A model generated the notes under the pieces. The model worked only from the letters and a program-made list of their open reading frames with translations, was not told where the DNA came from and searched no databases. The position numbers and the translations under genes are program-made. This document shows, one piece after another, positions 32,508-45,313 of a stretch of DNA of 64,000 bases. The stretch is from Halomonas piscis (GTDB lineage: Bacteria; Pseudomonadota; Gammaproteobacteria; Pseudomonadales; Halomonadaceae): NCBI RefSeq assembly GCF_031886125.1, contig NZ_CP119391.1, forward strand, positions 2,356,001 through 2,420,000, given 5' to 3'. The first letter of the stretch is position 1; every line of letters begins with the position of its first letter.

Positions 32508-33673
32508 TACTTGCCCTCCGCCGCGTTGACGACCTGCTGTGCCGCGTCGGTCAGGCTGGTCGCGGCGAGAATGTTGAGACCGCTTGACGCCAGCTTTTCC
32601 GTACCCAGCTCGGCGTTGTTACCTTCCAGGCGCACGACCACCGGCACGTTGACGCCCACTTGCTCGACGGCGCCGATGATGCCTTCGGCGATCATGTCGC
32701 AGCGCACGATACCGCCAAAGATGTTGACCAGCACCGCCTTGACGTTGTCATCCGAGAGGATGATCTTGAACGCTTCGGCCACGCGCTCCTTGGTCGCGCC
32801 GCCGCCCACGTCGAGGAAGTTGGCCGGGCTGCCGCCGTTGAGATTGACGATGTCCATGGTGCCCATGGCAAGGCCGGCGCCGTTGACCATACAGCCGATG
32901 TTGCCGTCCAGCGCCACGTAGTTGAGCTCCCACTTGGCGGCGTCGGCTTCGCGCTCGTCCTCCTGGGACGGGTCGCGCATGGCCTGCAGGTCCGGATGGC
33001 GGTAAAGCGCGTTGCCGTCAAGGTTGATCTTGGCGTCCAGGCACAGCAGGTCGCCTTCGCCGGTGATCACCAGCGGGTTGATTTCCAAAAGCGCCAGATC
33101 CTTGTCGTGGAACAGCTTGGAAAGGCCCAGAAAGATCTTGGTGAACTGCTTGATCTGTGCGCCCTCGAGCCCCAGGGCAAACGCCAGTTCGCGCGCCTGG
33201 TACGGCTGGGCGCCGACCAGCGGATCGATTTCCGCCTTGAGAATCTTCTCCGGCGTCTCTTCGGCGACCTGTTCGATTTCCACGCCGCCTTCGGTCGACG
33301 CCATGAACACCACTCGGCGGGTGGTGCGATCCACCACGGCGCCCAGGTACAGCTCGGAGGCGATATCGGTGGCGTTTTCCACCAGGATTCTGGATACCGG
33401 TTGGCCCTTGGCGTCGGTCTGATAGGTCACCAGGCTCTGGCCCAGCCACTGTTCGGCAAAGGCTTTCGCCTCTTCCGGATCCTTGATCAGCTTGACGCCG
33501 CCGGCCTTGCCCCGACCGCCGGCGTGCACCTGGGCCTTGACGACCCACTGCTCACCGCCGATCTTCTTGCAGGCGTCTACGGCATCTTCCGGGGTGTCCA
33601 CAGCAAAATTCTTGGACACCGGCAGACCATAGTCGGCAAACAGCTGTTTGCTCTGATACTCGTGAAGGTTCAT
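32507..33673 (-). CDS. sucC: Succinyl-CoA synthetase beta subunit
   Basis: The 388-residue ATP-grasp subunit. It begins [16 protein letters not shown], has the [16 protein letters not shown] nucleotide-binding stretch, LEINPLVIT and [17 protein letters not shown], and the C-terminal [16 protein letters not shown]. Length matches E. coli SucC (388). It is cotranscribed with sucD (one-base overlap) and lies 136 bp downstream of lpd. The gap to lpd holds hairpins and no gene. Confidence 0.98.
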   Translation of the reverse strand: MNLHEYQSKQLFADYGLPVSKNFAVDTPEDAVDACKKIGGEQWVVKAQVHAGGRGKAGGVKLIKDPEEAKAFAEQWLGQSLVTYQTDAKGQPVSRILVENATDIASELYLGAVVDRTTRRVVFMASTEGGVEIEQVAEETPEKILKAEIDPLVGAQPYQARELAFALGLEGAQIKQFTKIFLGLSKLFHDKDLALLEINPLVITGEGDLLCLDAKINLDGNALYRHPDLQAMRDPSQEDEREADAAKWELNYVALDGNIGCMVNGAGLAMGTMDIVNLNGGSPANFLDVGGGATKERVAEAFKIILSDDNVKAVLVNIFGGIVRCDMIAEGIIGAVEQVGVNVPVVVRLEGNNAELGTEKLASSGLNILAATSLTDAAQQVVNAAEGK

Positions 33674-33736
33674 CGCTTCATGCCATTGGTTGCATGTGAC
33701 TCGAACGATGGGCGACGCTCGCCCCCCATCCCCGCG

Positions 33737-33790
33737 CCCCGGCTGCGGCTTTGGCGCGCAACCGGGGCTTCACGCCACCCGCGGGTGGCG
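33737..33790 (-). repeat. Two hairpins in the lpd-sucC gap
   Basis: CCCCGG/CCGGGG (33737-33742 with 33762-33767) and the palindrome CGCCACCCGCGGGTGGCG (33773-33790) lie between lpd and sucC. Neither is followed by a T-run on the minus strand, so they are more likely mRNA processing or stability elements than terminators. Confidence 0.5.
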
Positions 33791-33809
33791 CTTCTTTATC
33801 TGGGTTGGT

Positions 33810-35318
<1,509 letters not shown>

Positions 35319-35356
35319 TCAGGCCTGCCTACACGGCCCTGCACCCAAAACACAGG

Positions 35357-36991
35357 CTATACGTTGAGCAGCAGGCGTGCAGGATCCTCCAGCAGCTCCT
35401 TGATTGCCACCAGAAACTGCACGGCATCCTTACCGTCGATCATGCGGTGGTCATAGGAGATCGCCAGATACATCATCGGCCGTATTTCCACCTGGCCGTC
35501 CACCGCCATCGGGCGCTCCTGGATCTTGTGCATGCCCAGAATGGCCGTCTGCGGCGGGTTGAGAATCGGCGTGGACAAAAGCGACCCGAAGATACCGCCG
35601 TTGGTGATGGTAAAGGTGCCGCCCTGCATTTCGTCGATGCCAAGCTTGCCGTCACGCGCGCGCTTGCCAAAATCGCCGATGGTCTTTTCCACGTCGGCCA
35701 TCTGCATCTGGTCGGTATCGCGCAGCACCGGCACAACCAGACCGCGGTCGGTGGACACGGCAACGCTGATATCCTGATAGCCGTGGTAGACGATCTCGTT
35801 GCCGTCGATGGAGGCGTTGACGTCGGGGAAACGCTTGAGCGCTTCGGAGGCCGCCTTGACGAAAAAGCTCATGAAGCCAAGCTTGACGTCGTGGGCTTTC
35901 TGGAACCTTTCCTTGTACTCGGCGCGCAGCGCCATGATCGCGCTCATGTCCACCTCGTTGTAGGTGGTGAGCATGGCGGCGGTCTGCTGGGCCTCGACCA
36001 GACGCTTGGCAACGGTCTGGCGCAGCCGGCTCATGGGCACGCGCTTTTCCGGCCGCTCGCCTTCTACCGGCGCGGGCGCTGCCTTGGCTGCCGCGGCGGT
36101 CGAGGTGTCCGCTTGCTTCGACTTGCCGCCGGACTTCGCGGCGCTGCCGTCCTTGAGCGCTTTCTGGACGTCCTCCTTGAGAATTCGCCCGCCCTTGCCG
36201 GTGCCTTCAATACGCGAGACGTCCAGGTCGTTTTCCGCGACCATCCGGCGCGCCGCCGGCGCCAGGATCTTGCCGTCGAGGTTTTCATCGGCGCTGTCAT
36301 CGCTTTCGCCGTGGGTGTCGGTCTCGGCAGAAGAAGCCTTTTCGCCCGACTCTTCACCACCGCCGCCTGCGCCTTCGGTAAACAGCGCCAGCACCTCTTC
36401 GGATTCGACCTGGCTGTCGGTCTCGGCCTTGATCTCGGCAAGCGCGCCGTCGGCCGGGGCCACGACTTCCAGTACCACCTTGTCGGTTTCGATTTCGGCC
36501 AGCACCTCGTCGCGCTTGACCGCTTCGCCGACCTGCTTGTTCCAGCTGGCTACCGTGCCTTCCTGGACCGATTCGGGGAACGACGGCGCCTTGACCTCGT
36601 GCTGCTTGCCGCCGCCCCCGGCCGCACCGGTTGGCTTTTCGCCGGCTGAGGCGTCATCCGCCTCGCCGTCATCGGACTGCGTGGCCTTTGACGTCTTGTC
36701 GTCGGAGGACTCGTTATCCGCCTTGTCCTGCTTGTCGCCGCCGCTCCGGGCAGCGCCCGCGTCGAGCTTGCCCAGCACCTGCTCGGACTCGACGGTGTCG
36801 CCCTCATCGGCGAGCACGTCGCCTAACGTGCCCGCTTCCGGTGCCACCACTTCAAGCACCACCTTGTCGGTTTCAATTTCCACCAGCAGCTCGTCGCGCT
36901 CGACGCTGTCGCCGGACTTTTTGTGCCAGGTGGCAACCGTGCCCTCGGCCACGGATTCCGGAAAACTCGGTGCTTTGATTTCGGTAGCCAT
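35357..36991 (-). CDS. sucB: 2-oxoglutarate dehydrogenase E2 (succinyltransferase), two lipoyl domains
   Basis: The E2 core moves the succinyl group to CoA. The 544-residue product is well above E. coli SucB (405) because it carries two N-terminal lipoyl domains: [11 protein letters not shown] occurs twice, with lipoyl lysines at 43 and 171, separated by a 50-residue Asp/Ser/Lys-rich linker. A peripheral-subunit-binding domain ([20 protein letters not shown]) and the catalytic acyltransferase domain follow, with [16 protein letters not shown] near the end. GAGGAAG precedes the ATG at 36991. It lies between sucA and lpd. Confidence 0.97.
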   Translation of the reverse strand: MATEIKAPSFPESVAEGTVATWHKKSGDSVERDELLVEIETDKVVLEVVAPEAGTLGDVLADEGDTVESEQVLGKLDAGAARSGGDKQDKADNESSDDKTSKATQSDDGEADDASAGEKPTGAAGGGGKQHEVKAPSFPESVQEGTVASWNKQVGEAVKRDEVLAEIETDKVVLEVVAPADGALAEIKAETDSQVESEEVLALFTEGAGGGGEESGEKASSAETDTHGESDDSADENLDGKILAPAARRMVAENDLDVSRIEGTGKGGRILKEDVQKALKDGSAAKSGGKSKQADTSTAAAAKAAPAPVEGERPEKRVPMSRLRQTVAKRLVEAQQTAAMLTTYNEVDMSAIMALRAEYKERFQKAHDVKLGFMSFFVKAASEALKRFPDVNASIDGNEIVYHGYQDISVAVSTDRGLVVPVLRDTDQMQMADVEKTIGDFGKRARDGKLGIDEMQGGTFTITNGGIFGSLLSTPILNPPQTAILGMHKIQERPMAVDGQVEIRPMMYLAISYDHRMIDGKDAVQFLVAIKELLEDPARLLLNV

Positions 36992-37047
36992 GTTGCTTCC
37001 TCTTAATGTGTTCGCTAAACCGGTGTGACTCACACCCCAAAAGGCGC

Positions 37048-39879
37048 CTACAGGTTAAAGGCGTCTTCCACCAGCCGGCGCTGCTGCTCGGTGTGCACGG
37101 ACATATAGCCCGCTGCAGGCGCGGCAGAGGCGGGACGACCGGCAAACTTCAGCTTGCCGCCAAGGCCTTCGCGCAGCCTTTCGGCAACGGCGCGCATGTG
37201 GTGCTGACTGGGGTACCAGGCCCCCTGGTTCAGCGGCTCTTCCTGACACCAGACGATATCCTCCACGTGCGGGTAGACTGTCAACACGTCAAGCAGGGCG
37301 TCCTGGGCGAAGGGATACAGCTGCTCGATACGCACGATCGCCGTATCGTAGCGCTCGTTTTCCTCTCGCCAGGCGGCCAGGTCGTAGTACACCTTGCCGG
37401 CGCACAGCACCACGCGGTTGACCTCTTCCGCCACCAGATCTGCCTGATCGGCGATCACCATGTGGAATTCGCCGTGGGCCAGATCTTCCAGGCTCGAGGT
37501 GGCCGCCTTGTGGCGCAAAAGCGACTTGGGCGACATCACCACCAAGGGCTTTCTCAGCGGGCGAATGACCTGGCGACGCAGCAGGTGGAAAATCTGTGCC
37601 GGCGTCGTCGGCACGCACACCTGCATGTTGTTTTCCGCGCTCAGCTGCAAGAACCGCTCGAGGCGTGCCGAGGAGTGCTCGGGCCCCTGGCCTTCGTAAC
37701 CGTGGGGCAGCAGCATGGTCAGCCCGCACAGCCGCCCCCACTTGGTTTCGCCGGAGGAAATGAACTGGTCAATCATCACCTGGGCGCCGTTGGCAAAGTC
37801 GCCGAACTGGGCCTCCCAGATCACCAGATCGTTGGGCGCGGTGGTGGCATAGCCGTATTCGAAAGCCAGCACGGCCTCCTCGGAGAGGAAGGAGTCATGG
37901 ATGGTAAACTGCGGCTGGCCGTCGCTGATGTTCTGCAGCGGCACGTAGGTGCTGCCGTCCTTCTGGTTGTGCACCACGGCGTGGCGGTGGGAGAAGGTGC
38001 CGCGCCCGGTGTCCTGACCGGTGATACGGATCGGGTGACCCTGATCCAGCAGCGTGGCGTAGGCCAGGGTCTCACCAAAGCCCCAGTTGATCGCCAGCTC
38101 GCCCGCCTGCATCTTGTAGCGATCGGCGTAGATCTTTTCCACCTGACGCTGCACGTCGATGCCTTCGGGGATGGTGCTCATGCGCTCGGCAAGCAGCTTC
38201 ATGCGCTGCATGTCGAAGGTGGTATCGGCGTAGCCGGTCCACTCGTGGCCCAGGTACGGCTGCCAGTTGACGAACAGCGCCTCGTTGGGCTTTTGCACCA
38301 GGGCGTTGGCCACGTGGTTGCCGGCCATCAGGTCGTCGCGATACGTCTCCTCCATGGCTTCGGTATCGTCCTTGCTGACGACGCCCTGCTTGATCAGGCG
38401 ATCGACGTAAAGGGAACGAGCCGATGCATGATTCTTGATCTTGGAGTACATCATCGGCTGAGTGCCGGACGGCTCGTCGGCCTCGTTGTGGCCGCGGCGG
38501 CGGTAACAGACCAGGTCGATGACCACGTCTTTCTTGAACTGCTGGCGATAGTCGAGCGCCACCTGGGTCGCGTGGATGACGGCGTCGGGATCGTCACCGT
38601 TGACGTGGAAAATTGGCGCCTGCACCATTTTGGCGATGTCGGTGCAGTACTCGGTAGAGCGCGCGTCCAGCGGGTGGGAGGTGGTAAACCCGATCTGGTT
38701 GTTGATCACGATATGCACGGTGCCGCCGGTACGATAGGCCCGGGTCTGGGACATCTGGAATGTTTCCATTACCACGCCCTGGCCGGCAAGCGAGGCGTCA
38801 CCGTGTACGTTGATCGGCACGACTTTTTCGCCGTTGGGATCCTGACGGCGATCCTGGCGTGCGCGCACCGAACCTTCCACCACCGGTGCCACGATCTCCA
38901 GGTGGGAGGGGTTGAACGACAGCGCCAGGTGGACTTCGCCGCCCGGGGTCATGACGTTGGAGCTGAAACCCTGGTGATACTTGACGTCCCCCGAGCCGCG
39001 CTCGATCACCTTCTTGCCGTCGAACTCGTCGATCAGGTCGGCGGGGTTCTTGCCGAGGATGTTGATCAGCAGGTTCAAGCGTCCGCGGTGGGCCATGCCG
39101 ATGACGACTTCCTTGGCGCCGTAGCCCCCTGCCCGCTGGATCAGCTCGTCCATCATGGGGATGAACGTCTCGCCGCCTTCCAGGCCAAAGCGCTTGGTGC
39201 CCGGATATTTGGACGCCAGATAGTTTTCCAGCCCTTCGGCGGCGGTCAAACGCTCGAGCACGTGACGGCGCGCCTTGTCGCTGAACTTGGGCGCGCTGCG
39301 TACCGATTCGAAGCGGCGCTGCAGCCAGCGCTTTTCTTCGGTATCGACAATGTGCATGATTTCGCAGCCGATGGAGCGGCAGTAGGTGCGCTCCAGAGCG
39401 TCGACGATATCGCGCAGCGGCGCCTTGTCGATGCCCAGAAAAAACGACCCGGTCTGGAACTCGGTGTCCATGTCGTCCTTGGACAGCTGATGGAAGGACA
39501 GATCAAGATCGGGAACGGGGGTGGGATCACGCAGACCCAGCGGGTCAATATCGGCCTTCTGGTGTCCGCGAAAGCGGTACGCGTTGATCAGCTGGAGCAC
39601 CTTGACCTGTTTTCTGCCGACGCTGTCCTCGCCGGCGACAGCGGCGCCGGAGCGCTGCTCCTGGCCCAGCCTGTAGAACTGCTCGCGTACCGGGGTCAGC
39701 GGCACATCTTCTGCCGCTCCGCCGTCGGGCCTGGGCAACTCGTCAAAATAACGACGCCACTCGTCGGGAACGGCGTCGGGGTTGTCAAGGTACTGCTCAA
39801 ACAGCGCTTCCGCATAGTGAGCGTTGCCGCTGCTCACGTGGGAAGAACGCCACATCAACTCCATTATGCCTTGTTGCAT
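37048..39879 (-). CDS. sucA: 2-oxoglutarate dehydrogenase E1
   Basis: Thiamine-diphosphate-dependent decarboxylase of the complex. The 943-residue product fits the family. It begins [18 protein letters not shown]; the TPP/magnesium region is [15 protein letters not shown] and NNQIGFTTS, with [17 protein letters not shown] and [16 protein letters not shown] upstream. The start at 39879 is chosen by homology and a GAGAG three bases upstream; the frame runs to 39993. It is followed by sucB after 56 bp. A promoter-like sequence and a hairpin lie in the 235-bp gap after sdhB. Confidence 0.98.
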   Translation of the reverse strand: MQQGIMELMWRSSHVSSGNAHYAEALFEQYLDNPDAVPDEWRRYFDELPRPDGGAAEDVPLTPVREQFYRLGQEQRSGAAVAGEDSVGRKQVKVLQLINAYRFRGHQKADIDPLGLRDPTPVPDLDLSFHQLSKDDMDTEFQTGSFFLGIDKAPLRDIVDALERTYCRSIGCEIMHIVDTEEKRWLQRRFESVRSAPKFSDKARRHVLERLTAAEGLENYLASKYPGTKRFGLEGGETFIPMMDELIQRAGGYGAKEVVIGMAHRGRLNLLINILGKNPADLIDEFDGKKVIERGSGDVKYHQGFSSNVMTPGGEVHLALSFNPSHLEIVAPVVEGSVRARQDRRQDPNGEKVVPINVHGDASLAGQGVVMETFQMSQTRAYRTGGTVHIVINNQIGFTTSHPLDARSTEYCTDIAKMVQAPIFHVNGDDPDAVIHATQVALDYRQQFKKDVVIDLVCYRRRGHNEADEPSGTQPMMYSKIKNHASARSLYVDRLIKQGVVSKDDTEAMEETYRDDLMAGNHVANALVQKPNEALFVNWQPYLGHEWTGYADTTFDMQRMKLLAERMSTIPEGIDVQRQVEKIYADRYKMQAGELAINWGFGETLAYATLLDQGHPIRITGQDTGRGTFSHRHAVVHNQKDGSTYVPLQNISDGQPQFTIHDSFLSEEAVLAFEYGYATTAPNDLVIWEAQFGDFANGAQVMIDQFISSGETKWGRLCGLTMLLPHGYEGQGPEHSSARLERFLQLSAENNMQVCVPTTPAQIFHLLRRQVIRPLRKPLVVMSPKSLLRHKAATSSLEDLAHGEFHMVIADQADLVAEEVNRVVLCAGKVYYDLAAWREENERYDTAIVRIEQLYPFAQDALLDVLTVYPHVEDIVWCQEEPLNQGAWYPSQHHMRAVAERLREGLGGKLKFAGRPASAAPAAGYMSVHTEQQRRLVEDAFNL

Positions 39880-39981
39880 CTCTCGGTCACCCTGCACTGA
39901 TGGGGTGGTATCGCTGCGCCAGGCGCGGCGATATCGTGATTGCGTAAAGCGGTGCGACGTCGCGCCGCACCGCTCAATAAG

Positions 39982-40010
39982 CCATGATAACAAGCTGCGC
40001 GCTAAGGTTT
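39982..40010 (-). promoter_or_regulatory. Possible internal promoter for sucA
   Basis: On the minus strand TTAAAC (40005-40010), a 17-base spacer and TATCAT (39982-39987) lie about 100 bp before sucA. The match is moderate. It would give sucABCD partial independence from the sdh promoter. Confidence 0.4.
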
Positions 40011-40053
40011 AAGTGGCTGTCATGCAACTTGAGGCGCCAAGGCGCGCGGCGGA

Positions 40054-40089
40054 AAGCGCTCGGCCGGGTTGTACCCGGCCCGAGCGCTT
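40054..40089 (-). terminator. Hairpin between sdhB and sucA (possible attenuator)
   Basis: A 16-bp stem with one bulge (40054-40069 with 40073-40089) and a three-base loop follows sdhB by 25 bp. On the minus strand only three Ts follow, so it is likely a partial terminator or mRNA 3'-end stabiliser and not a full stop. Confidence 0.55.
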
Positions 40090-40114
40090 GCGCACATGGC
40101 CAACTCCAATCGGG

Positions 40115-40825
40115 CTAGGTTGCCTCGGCGACCAGCATTTCGCGAATCTTGCCGATGGCGCGGGTGGGGTTCAGCCCTTTGGGGCAAAACGCCACGCAGT
40201 TCATGATGCCGCGGCAGCGAAATACCGAGAACGGGTCCTGGAGGTCGGTAAGACGCTCCCGGGTCGCGGTGTCCCGGGAGTCGGCGAGAAAGCGATAGGA
40301 CTGCAAAAGCCCCGCCGGACCGACAAACTTGTCGGGATTCCACCAGAATGACGGGCAGGCCGTGGAGCAGCAGGCGCACAGAATGCACTCGTAAAGGCCG
40401 TCGAGCTTTTCGCGATCTTCCGGCGACTGCAGGCGCTCGATGGCGGGCTCCGGCTCGTCGTTTTGCAGGTAGGGCTGAATGCGCTCGTACTGCTTGTAGA
40501 AGATCGCCATATCCACGACCAGATCGCGGATGACCGGCAGCCCCGGCAGCGGACGCAGCGTTATCTTGCCTTTTTTGACCACGTCGGAAAGCGGGGTGAC
40601 GCAGGCCAGCCCGTTTTTTCCGTTCATGTTCATGCCGTCGGAACCGCACACCCCTTCGCGGCAGCTGCGACGAAACGCCAGGCTGGAATCCTGCTCTTTC
40701 ATCATGTGCAGAACGTCAAGCACCATGACGTCGCGGCCTTTTGTATCGACCTGAAATTCCTGCATGTACGGCGCAGAATCGGTTTCAGGATTGTAGCGAT
40801 ATATCGATACCTGAAGATTGGACAT
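40115..40825 (-). CDS. sdhB: Succinate dehydrogenase iron-sulfur subunit
   Basis: SdhB passes electrons from SdhA flavin to quinone. All three cluster motifs are visible in the 236-residue protein: CREGVCGSDGMNMNGKNGLAC for [2Fe-2S] (key cysteines only partly listed here), CILCACCSTACPSFW for [4Fe-4S] and CRGIMNCVAFCPKGLNP for [3Fe-4S]. The gene lies 25 bp after sdhA. The length equals the usual 234-238. Confidence 0.97.
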   Translation of the reverse strand: MSNLQVSIYRYNPETDSAPYMQEFQVDTKGRDVMVLDVLHMMKEQDSSLAFRRSCREGVCGSDGMNMNGKNGLACVTPLSDVVKKGKITLRPLPGLPVIRDLVVDMAIFYKQYERIQPYLQNDEPEPAIERLQSPEDREKLDGLYECILCACCSTACPSFWWNPDKFVGPAGLLQSYRFLADSRDTATRERLTDLQDPFSVFRCRGIMNCVAFCPKGLNPTRAIGKIREMLVAEAT

Positions 40826-40850
40826 CGTAACTCCCTCTCGTCTGCGCGAA

Positions 40851-42623
40851 TCAGTAGGTGCGAACCTTGGGTTCGAACGTGTCGACGGTTTTCGGCGTGA
40901 AGTTCACATCGCGCTTGCCGAGCTGTTTCGTCTTGGGGCAATAGATGGAATGCTTCAGCCAGTTGTCGTCGTCACGATCGGGATGGTCGTAGCGCGAATG
41001 CGCGCCGCGGCTTTCCTTGCGCTCCAGCGCGGAAATCGCCGTGGCCTCGGCCACTTCCATCAGGTTATCCAGTTCCAGCGCCTCGACCCTAGCGGTGTTG
41101 AAGGCGTTGGACTTGTCCGGCAGGTAGGCGTTGTCGATCCGCTTGCGCAGCTCGGCCAGACGCTTGACCCCTTCCTGCATCTTCTGCTCTTCGCGGAATA
41201 CGCCGAAGTCGGTCTGCATGATGTCCTGCAGAGCGCGCTTGAGCTCGGGCACGGACTCGCCGTCACCGGACTCGTTCCAGCGCTCCAAGCGTTTCATGGC
41301 GGCTTGAATATCGGACTCGTTGGCTTCCAGGTAGTCAACGCCCTCGTTCAGCGCGCTCTCGATGAATTTGCCCGCCGAACGGCCAAAGACCACCAGATCC
41401 AAAAGCGAGTTGCCGCCCAGGCGGTTGGCGCCGTGAACCGAGACGCAGGCGACTTCGCCGCAGGCAAAGAGGCCGTTGATTACGCGGTCGTTGCCGTTCT
41501 CGTCCTGCTGGATCGCCTGGCCGTGCACGTTGGTGGGAATGCCCCCCATCATATAGTGGCAGGTGGGAACCACGGGGATCGGCTCATGCACCGGGTCAAC
41601 GTGGGCGAAGGTCTTGGACAGCTCGACGATGCCGGGCAGACGCTTGCTGAGCACCTCTTCCCCGAGGTGATCGAGCTTGAGGAAGACGTGGTCGCCGTCT
41701 TCGCCGGCGCCGCGGCCGTCAAGCATTTCCATGACCATGGAGCGGGCAACGACGTCGCGGCTGGCCAGGTCCTTGGCGTTGGGCGCGTAGCGCTCCATGA
41801 AGCGTTCGCCGTCCTTGTTGATCAGATAACCGCCCTCGCCGCGGCAGCCCTCGGTGACCAGCGTGCCCGCGCCGTGAATGCCGGTGGGGTGGAATTGCCA
41901 CATTTCCATGTCCTGCATGGGAAAGCCCGCGCGCAGCGCCATGCCGATACCGTCGCCGGTGTTGATCAGGGCATTGGTGGTAGAGGCGTAGATGCGTCCG
42001 GCCCCGCCGGTGGCCAGCACCGTCGCCTTGGATTTGACGTGCACCACTTCGCCGGTTTCGATGCACATGGCAATGCAGCCCACCACGTCGCCGCTTTGGT
42101 TTTTCACCAGGTCAACGGCGTACCACTCGTTGAGAAAGGTGGTGTTGTTCTTGATATTGTTCTGGTAGAGCGTGTGCAGAAGCGCATGCCCGGTACGGTC
42201 GGCCGCCGCGCAGGTGCGCGCTGCCTGGCCGCCCTCGCCAAAGTTTTTCGACTGGCCGCCGAACGGGCGCTGATAGATACGGCCGTTGTCAAAGCGCGAA
42301 AACGGCAGCCCCATGTGCTCAAGCTCGAATACCGCCTTGGGGCCTTCGGAGCACAGGTACTCGGCCGCGTCCTGGTCGGCGATATAGTCGCTGCCCTTGA
42401 CCGTGTCGTACATGTGCCAGCGCCAGTCGTCCTCGGGGTCGGCCGCGCCGATGGCGCAGGTAATGCCGCCCTGTGCCGAGACCGTGTGCGAACGCGTGGG
42501 GAACACCTTGGACAGCACGGCGGTTTGCTTGCCGGACTTGGCCAGCTCCAGCGCCGCTCGCAGACCGGAGCCGCCGCCACCGATGATAATGGCGTCAAAT
42601 GTCAGGCTACGCAGGTTAGACAT
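40851..42623 (-). CDS. sdhA: Succinate dehydrogenase flavoprotein subunit
   Basis: SdhA oxidises succinate to fumarate with covalently bound FAD. The 590-residue product has the FAD-binding [17 protein letters not shown], the flavinylation region [15 protein letters not shown] (His), the substrate/active-site stretch [20 protein letters not shown] and the C-terminal [16 protein letters not shown]. It sits between sdhD (three-base gap) and sdhB. Confidence 0.98.
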   Translation of the reverse strand: MSNLRSLTFDAIIIGGGGSGLRAALELAKSGKQTAVLSKVFPTRSHTVSAQGGITCAIGAADPEDDWRWHMYDTVKGSDYIADQDAAEYLCSEGPKAVFELEHMGLPFSRFDNGRIYQRPFGGQSKNFGEGGQAARTCAAADRTGHALLHTLYQNNIKNNTTFLNEWYAVDLVKNQSGDVVGCIAMCIETGEVVHVKSKATVLATGGAGRIYASTTNALINTGDGIGMALRAGFPMQDMEMWQFHPTGIHGAGTLVTEGCRGEGGYLINKDGERFMERYAPNAKDLASRDVVARSMVMEMLDGRGAGEDGDHVFLKLDHLGEEVLSKRLPGIVELSKTFAHVDPVHEPIPVVPTCHYMMGGIPTNVHGQAIQQDENGNDRVINGLFACGEVACVSVHGANRLGGNSLLDLVVFGRSAGKFIESALNEGVDYLEANESDIQAAMKRLERWNESGDGESVPELKRALQDIMQTDFGVFREEQKMQEGVKRLAELRKRIDNAYLPDKSNAFNTARVEALELDNLMEVAEATAISALERKESRGAHSRYDHPDRDDDNWLKHSIYCPKTKQLGKRDVNFTPKTVDTFEPKVRTY

Positions 42624-42626
42624 GAA

Positions 42627-42983
42627 TCAGGCTCCCCACAGAAGTTGAATGCCCCATACCAGGTAGGCAAAGATGGCCAGGATAATCAGCATCTGGACGC
42701 CTATGCGCTGATAGGTAGCGTTGAGATAATCGGTGGTCACGGTCCACAGGCCGACCCAGGCGTGCGCCGCCAGGGAAATAAAGGCGAGCAGCGAGAAAAT
42801 CCGCATCCAGGTCTGTTCAAACAGGCCGCTCCAGGTGTAATAGTCCAGATCGGGGTGAAACAGCAGGTAGCCCACGATGAATACCGTGTACACCGCCAGT
42901 ACCACGGCAGACGCGCGCTGCATGACCCAGTCGGAAACGCCGTTGCGGCTGAAACTGGTGACGCTAGTAACGCTGTTTACCAT
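42627..42983 (-). CDS. sdhD: Succinate dehydrogenase membrane anchor SdhD
   Basis: The 118-residue cytochrome b556 anchor with three membrane helices: MQRASAVVLAVYTVFIVGYL, WMRIFSLLAFISLAAHAWVG and GVQMLIILAIFAYLVWGIQLL. RNGVSDWVMQRASA and HAWVGLWTVTTDYL match family positions for quinone and haem contacts. Two ATGs lie six bases apart; 42983 is preferred because GGAG is then spaced seven to eight bases away, whereas at 42989 it would nearly touch the codon. It begins within the sdhC 3' end. Confidence 0.95.
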   Translation of the reverse strand: MVNSVTSVTSFSRNGVSDWVMQRASAVVLAVYTVFIVGYLLFHPDLDYYTWSGLFEQTWMRIFSLLAFISLAAHAWVGLWTVTTDYLNATYQRIGVQMLIILAIFAYLVWGIQLLWGA

Positions 42984-43354
42984 ATCCATACTCCTGCCAG
43001 GATGATCAGTACGACGCTGGCGATCACGGTGGCCTGCGCCTTCTGGATGCCCCCCTCATGAGTGACGCCGATATCGGCATCCATGAACAGGTGCTTGATG
43101 CCGGCCACGAAGTGAAACGCCAGGGCCGATACCAGCCCCCAGGCAATCAGCTTGGCCAGAAAATTGCTGGCCAGGGCGCTGCTGACGGCATCAAAGCCCG
43201 CCGGCGAGGACAGCGATTTGCTGAGCGCCCAGAAGGCAAAGATCAGGCCCACAAACAGGATGACGCCGGTAATGCGGTGCGCAATCGACGTCAATGCCGG
43301 CAGGGGGAAGTGGAACGTTCTCAGATCGAGATTTACGGGTCGTTTGCTATTCAC
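42977..43354 (-). CDS. sdhC: Succinate dehydrogenase cytochrome b556 subunit SdhC
   Basis: First gene of the cluster. The 125-residue protein begins (GTG) NSKRPVNLDLRTFHFPLPAL, matching E. coli SdhC (KKQRPVNLDLQTI). Three helices are seen: ITGVILFVGLIFAFWALS, LIAWGLVSALAFHFVAGIKH (axial haem His) and ATVIASVVLIILAGVWIW. No ATG fits the conserved N-terminus, so GTG at 43354 is proposed; a second GTG at 43366 would add four residues. The last codons overlap sdhD. Confidence 0.92.
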   Translation of the reverse strand: MNSKRPVNLDLRTFHFPLPALTSIAHRITGVILFVGLIFAFWALSKSLSSPAGFDAVSSALASNFLAKLIAWGLVSALAFHFVAGIKHLFMDADIGVTHEGGIQKAQATVIASVVLIILAGVWIW

Positions 43355-43484
43355 GGCTCTATACACACTCTCTTGGCCCGCTCGGCGGCGATCGGGCATG
43401 GCCCGGGCGGGCGGTGATGGCTGGAAGGGCTCGGCCGTTGCCAAGTCGAGCACACCGCCTTGTTGCCGGCAGTGCGCTGCCCGA

Positions 43485-43513
43485 ATTATATGAATCTGAG
43501 CGCTGGCTGACAA
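43485..43513 (-). promoter_or_regulatory. Promoter of the sdh-suc cluster
   Basis: On the minus strand TTGTCA (43508-43513), 17 bases and a perfect TATAAT (43485-43490) lie 130 bp before sdhC, leaving a leader of about 125 bases. This is the best promoter-like sequence in the sdhC-gltA gap for this direction. Confidence 0.7.
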
Positions 43514-43758
43514 ACCGAACCCGGGGTAACTCGACCATGGTGCAAGAAATCGGCCCCGGGTGACCGCTGCGACAGGGCGCATAATGGGCCCCGCCGCCCT
43601 GCCTGCCATGGCGGACTTGCCGGCAGCGGCGACAGCGTCGCTCCAAAGGCCACGGCCCTGTCAGTCGTCGACAAGACCGCTCATGAGCAAAGGCTGCCTC
43701 ACGAAACAGCCCTGGTGCTGCAGGGCGCTGACGCCGCGGCTCTTGGCATTTTGGCTAA
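43514..43758. other. Non-coding centre of the sdhC-gltA divergent gap
   Basis: The 500-bp gap between sdhC and gltA holds a promoter at each side. In the middle I see only short GC-rich palindromic pieces and no gene with coding character. Binding sites for regulators of the TCA cycle would be expected here but none is recognisable by eye. Confidence 0.5.
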
Positions 43759-43786
43759 TTGACAATCTTTCGGGCGCTTTTATAGT
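43759..43786 (+). promoter_or_regulatory. Strong promoter of gltA
   Basis: Perfect TTGACA (43759-43764), a 16-base spacer and TATAGT (43781-43786) lie 74 bp before the gltA ATG. Confidence 0.8.
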
Positions 43787-43859
43787 GGACTGGCCTTTTC
43801 CCCGGCGCGCAAACCACCGCAATCTCGTACGTCCCATCCGAACTTGAAAGGAGGTCAGC

Positions 43860-45149
<1,290 letters not shown>

Positions 45150-45233
45150 CGCGCCGCAGAAGAAAAGCTCGCGCCGAGGCAGCCCGCCAGCGGGCCGTCG
45201 GCCGGCGCCATGCCCCGGCGCTGCTGCAACTCC

Positions 45234-45258
45234 AAGGCCACCCCTCGGGTGGCCTTTT
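45234..45258 (+). terminator. Intrinsic terminator of gltA
   Basis: AAGGCCACCC (45234-45243), loop CTC, GGGTGGCCTT and two more Ts lie 85 bp after the gltA stop. The T-run is short, so efficiency may be moderate. Confidence 0.75.
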
Positions 45259-45313
45259 GCGTGGCCGGCCCGCTAACCTGACGTCTCACCTCTCACCCGC
45301 AGGAGCTCTTACC

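Noticed and set aside
37006-39900. Open frame of 964 codons on the plus strand opposite sucA
   Set aside because: Shadow frame of a high-GC gene. sucA is certain on the other strand, and the translation lacks any family motif.
43560-43847. Possible gene of 95 codons between sdhC and gltA
   Set aside because: It spans the gltA promoter and has no ribosome-binding site or recognisable sequence.
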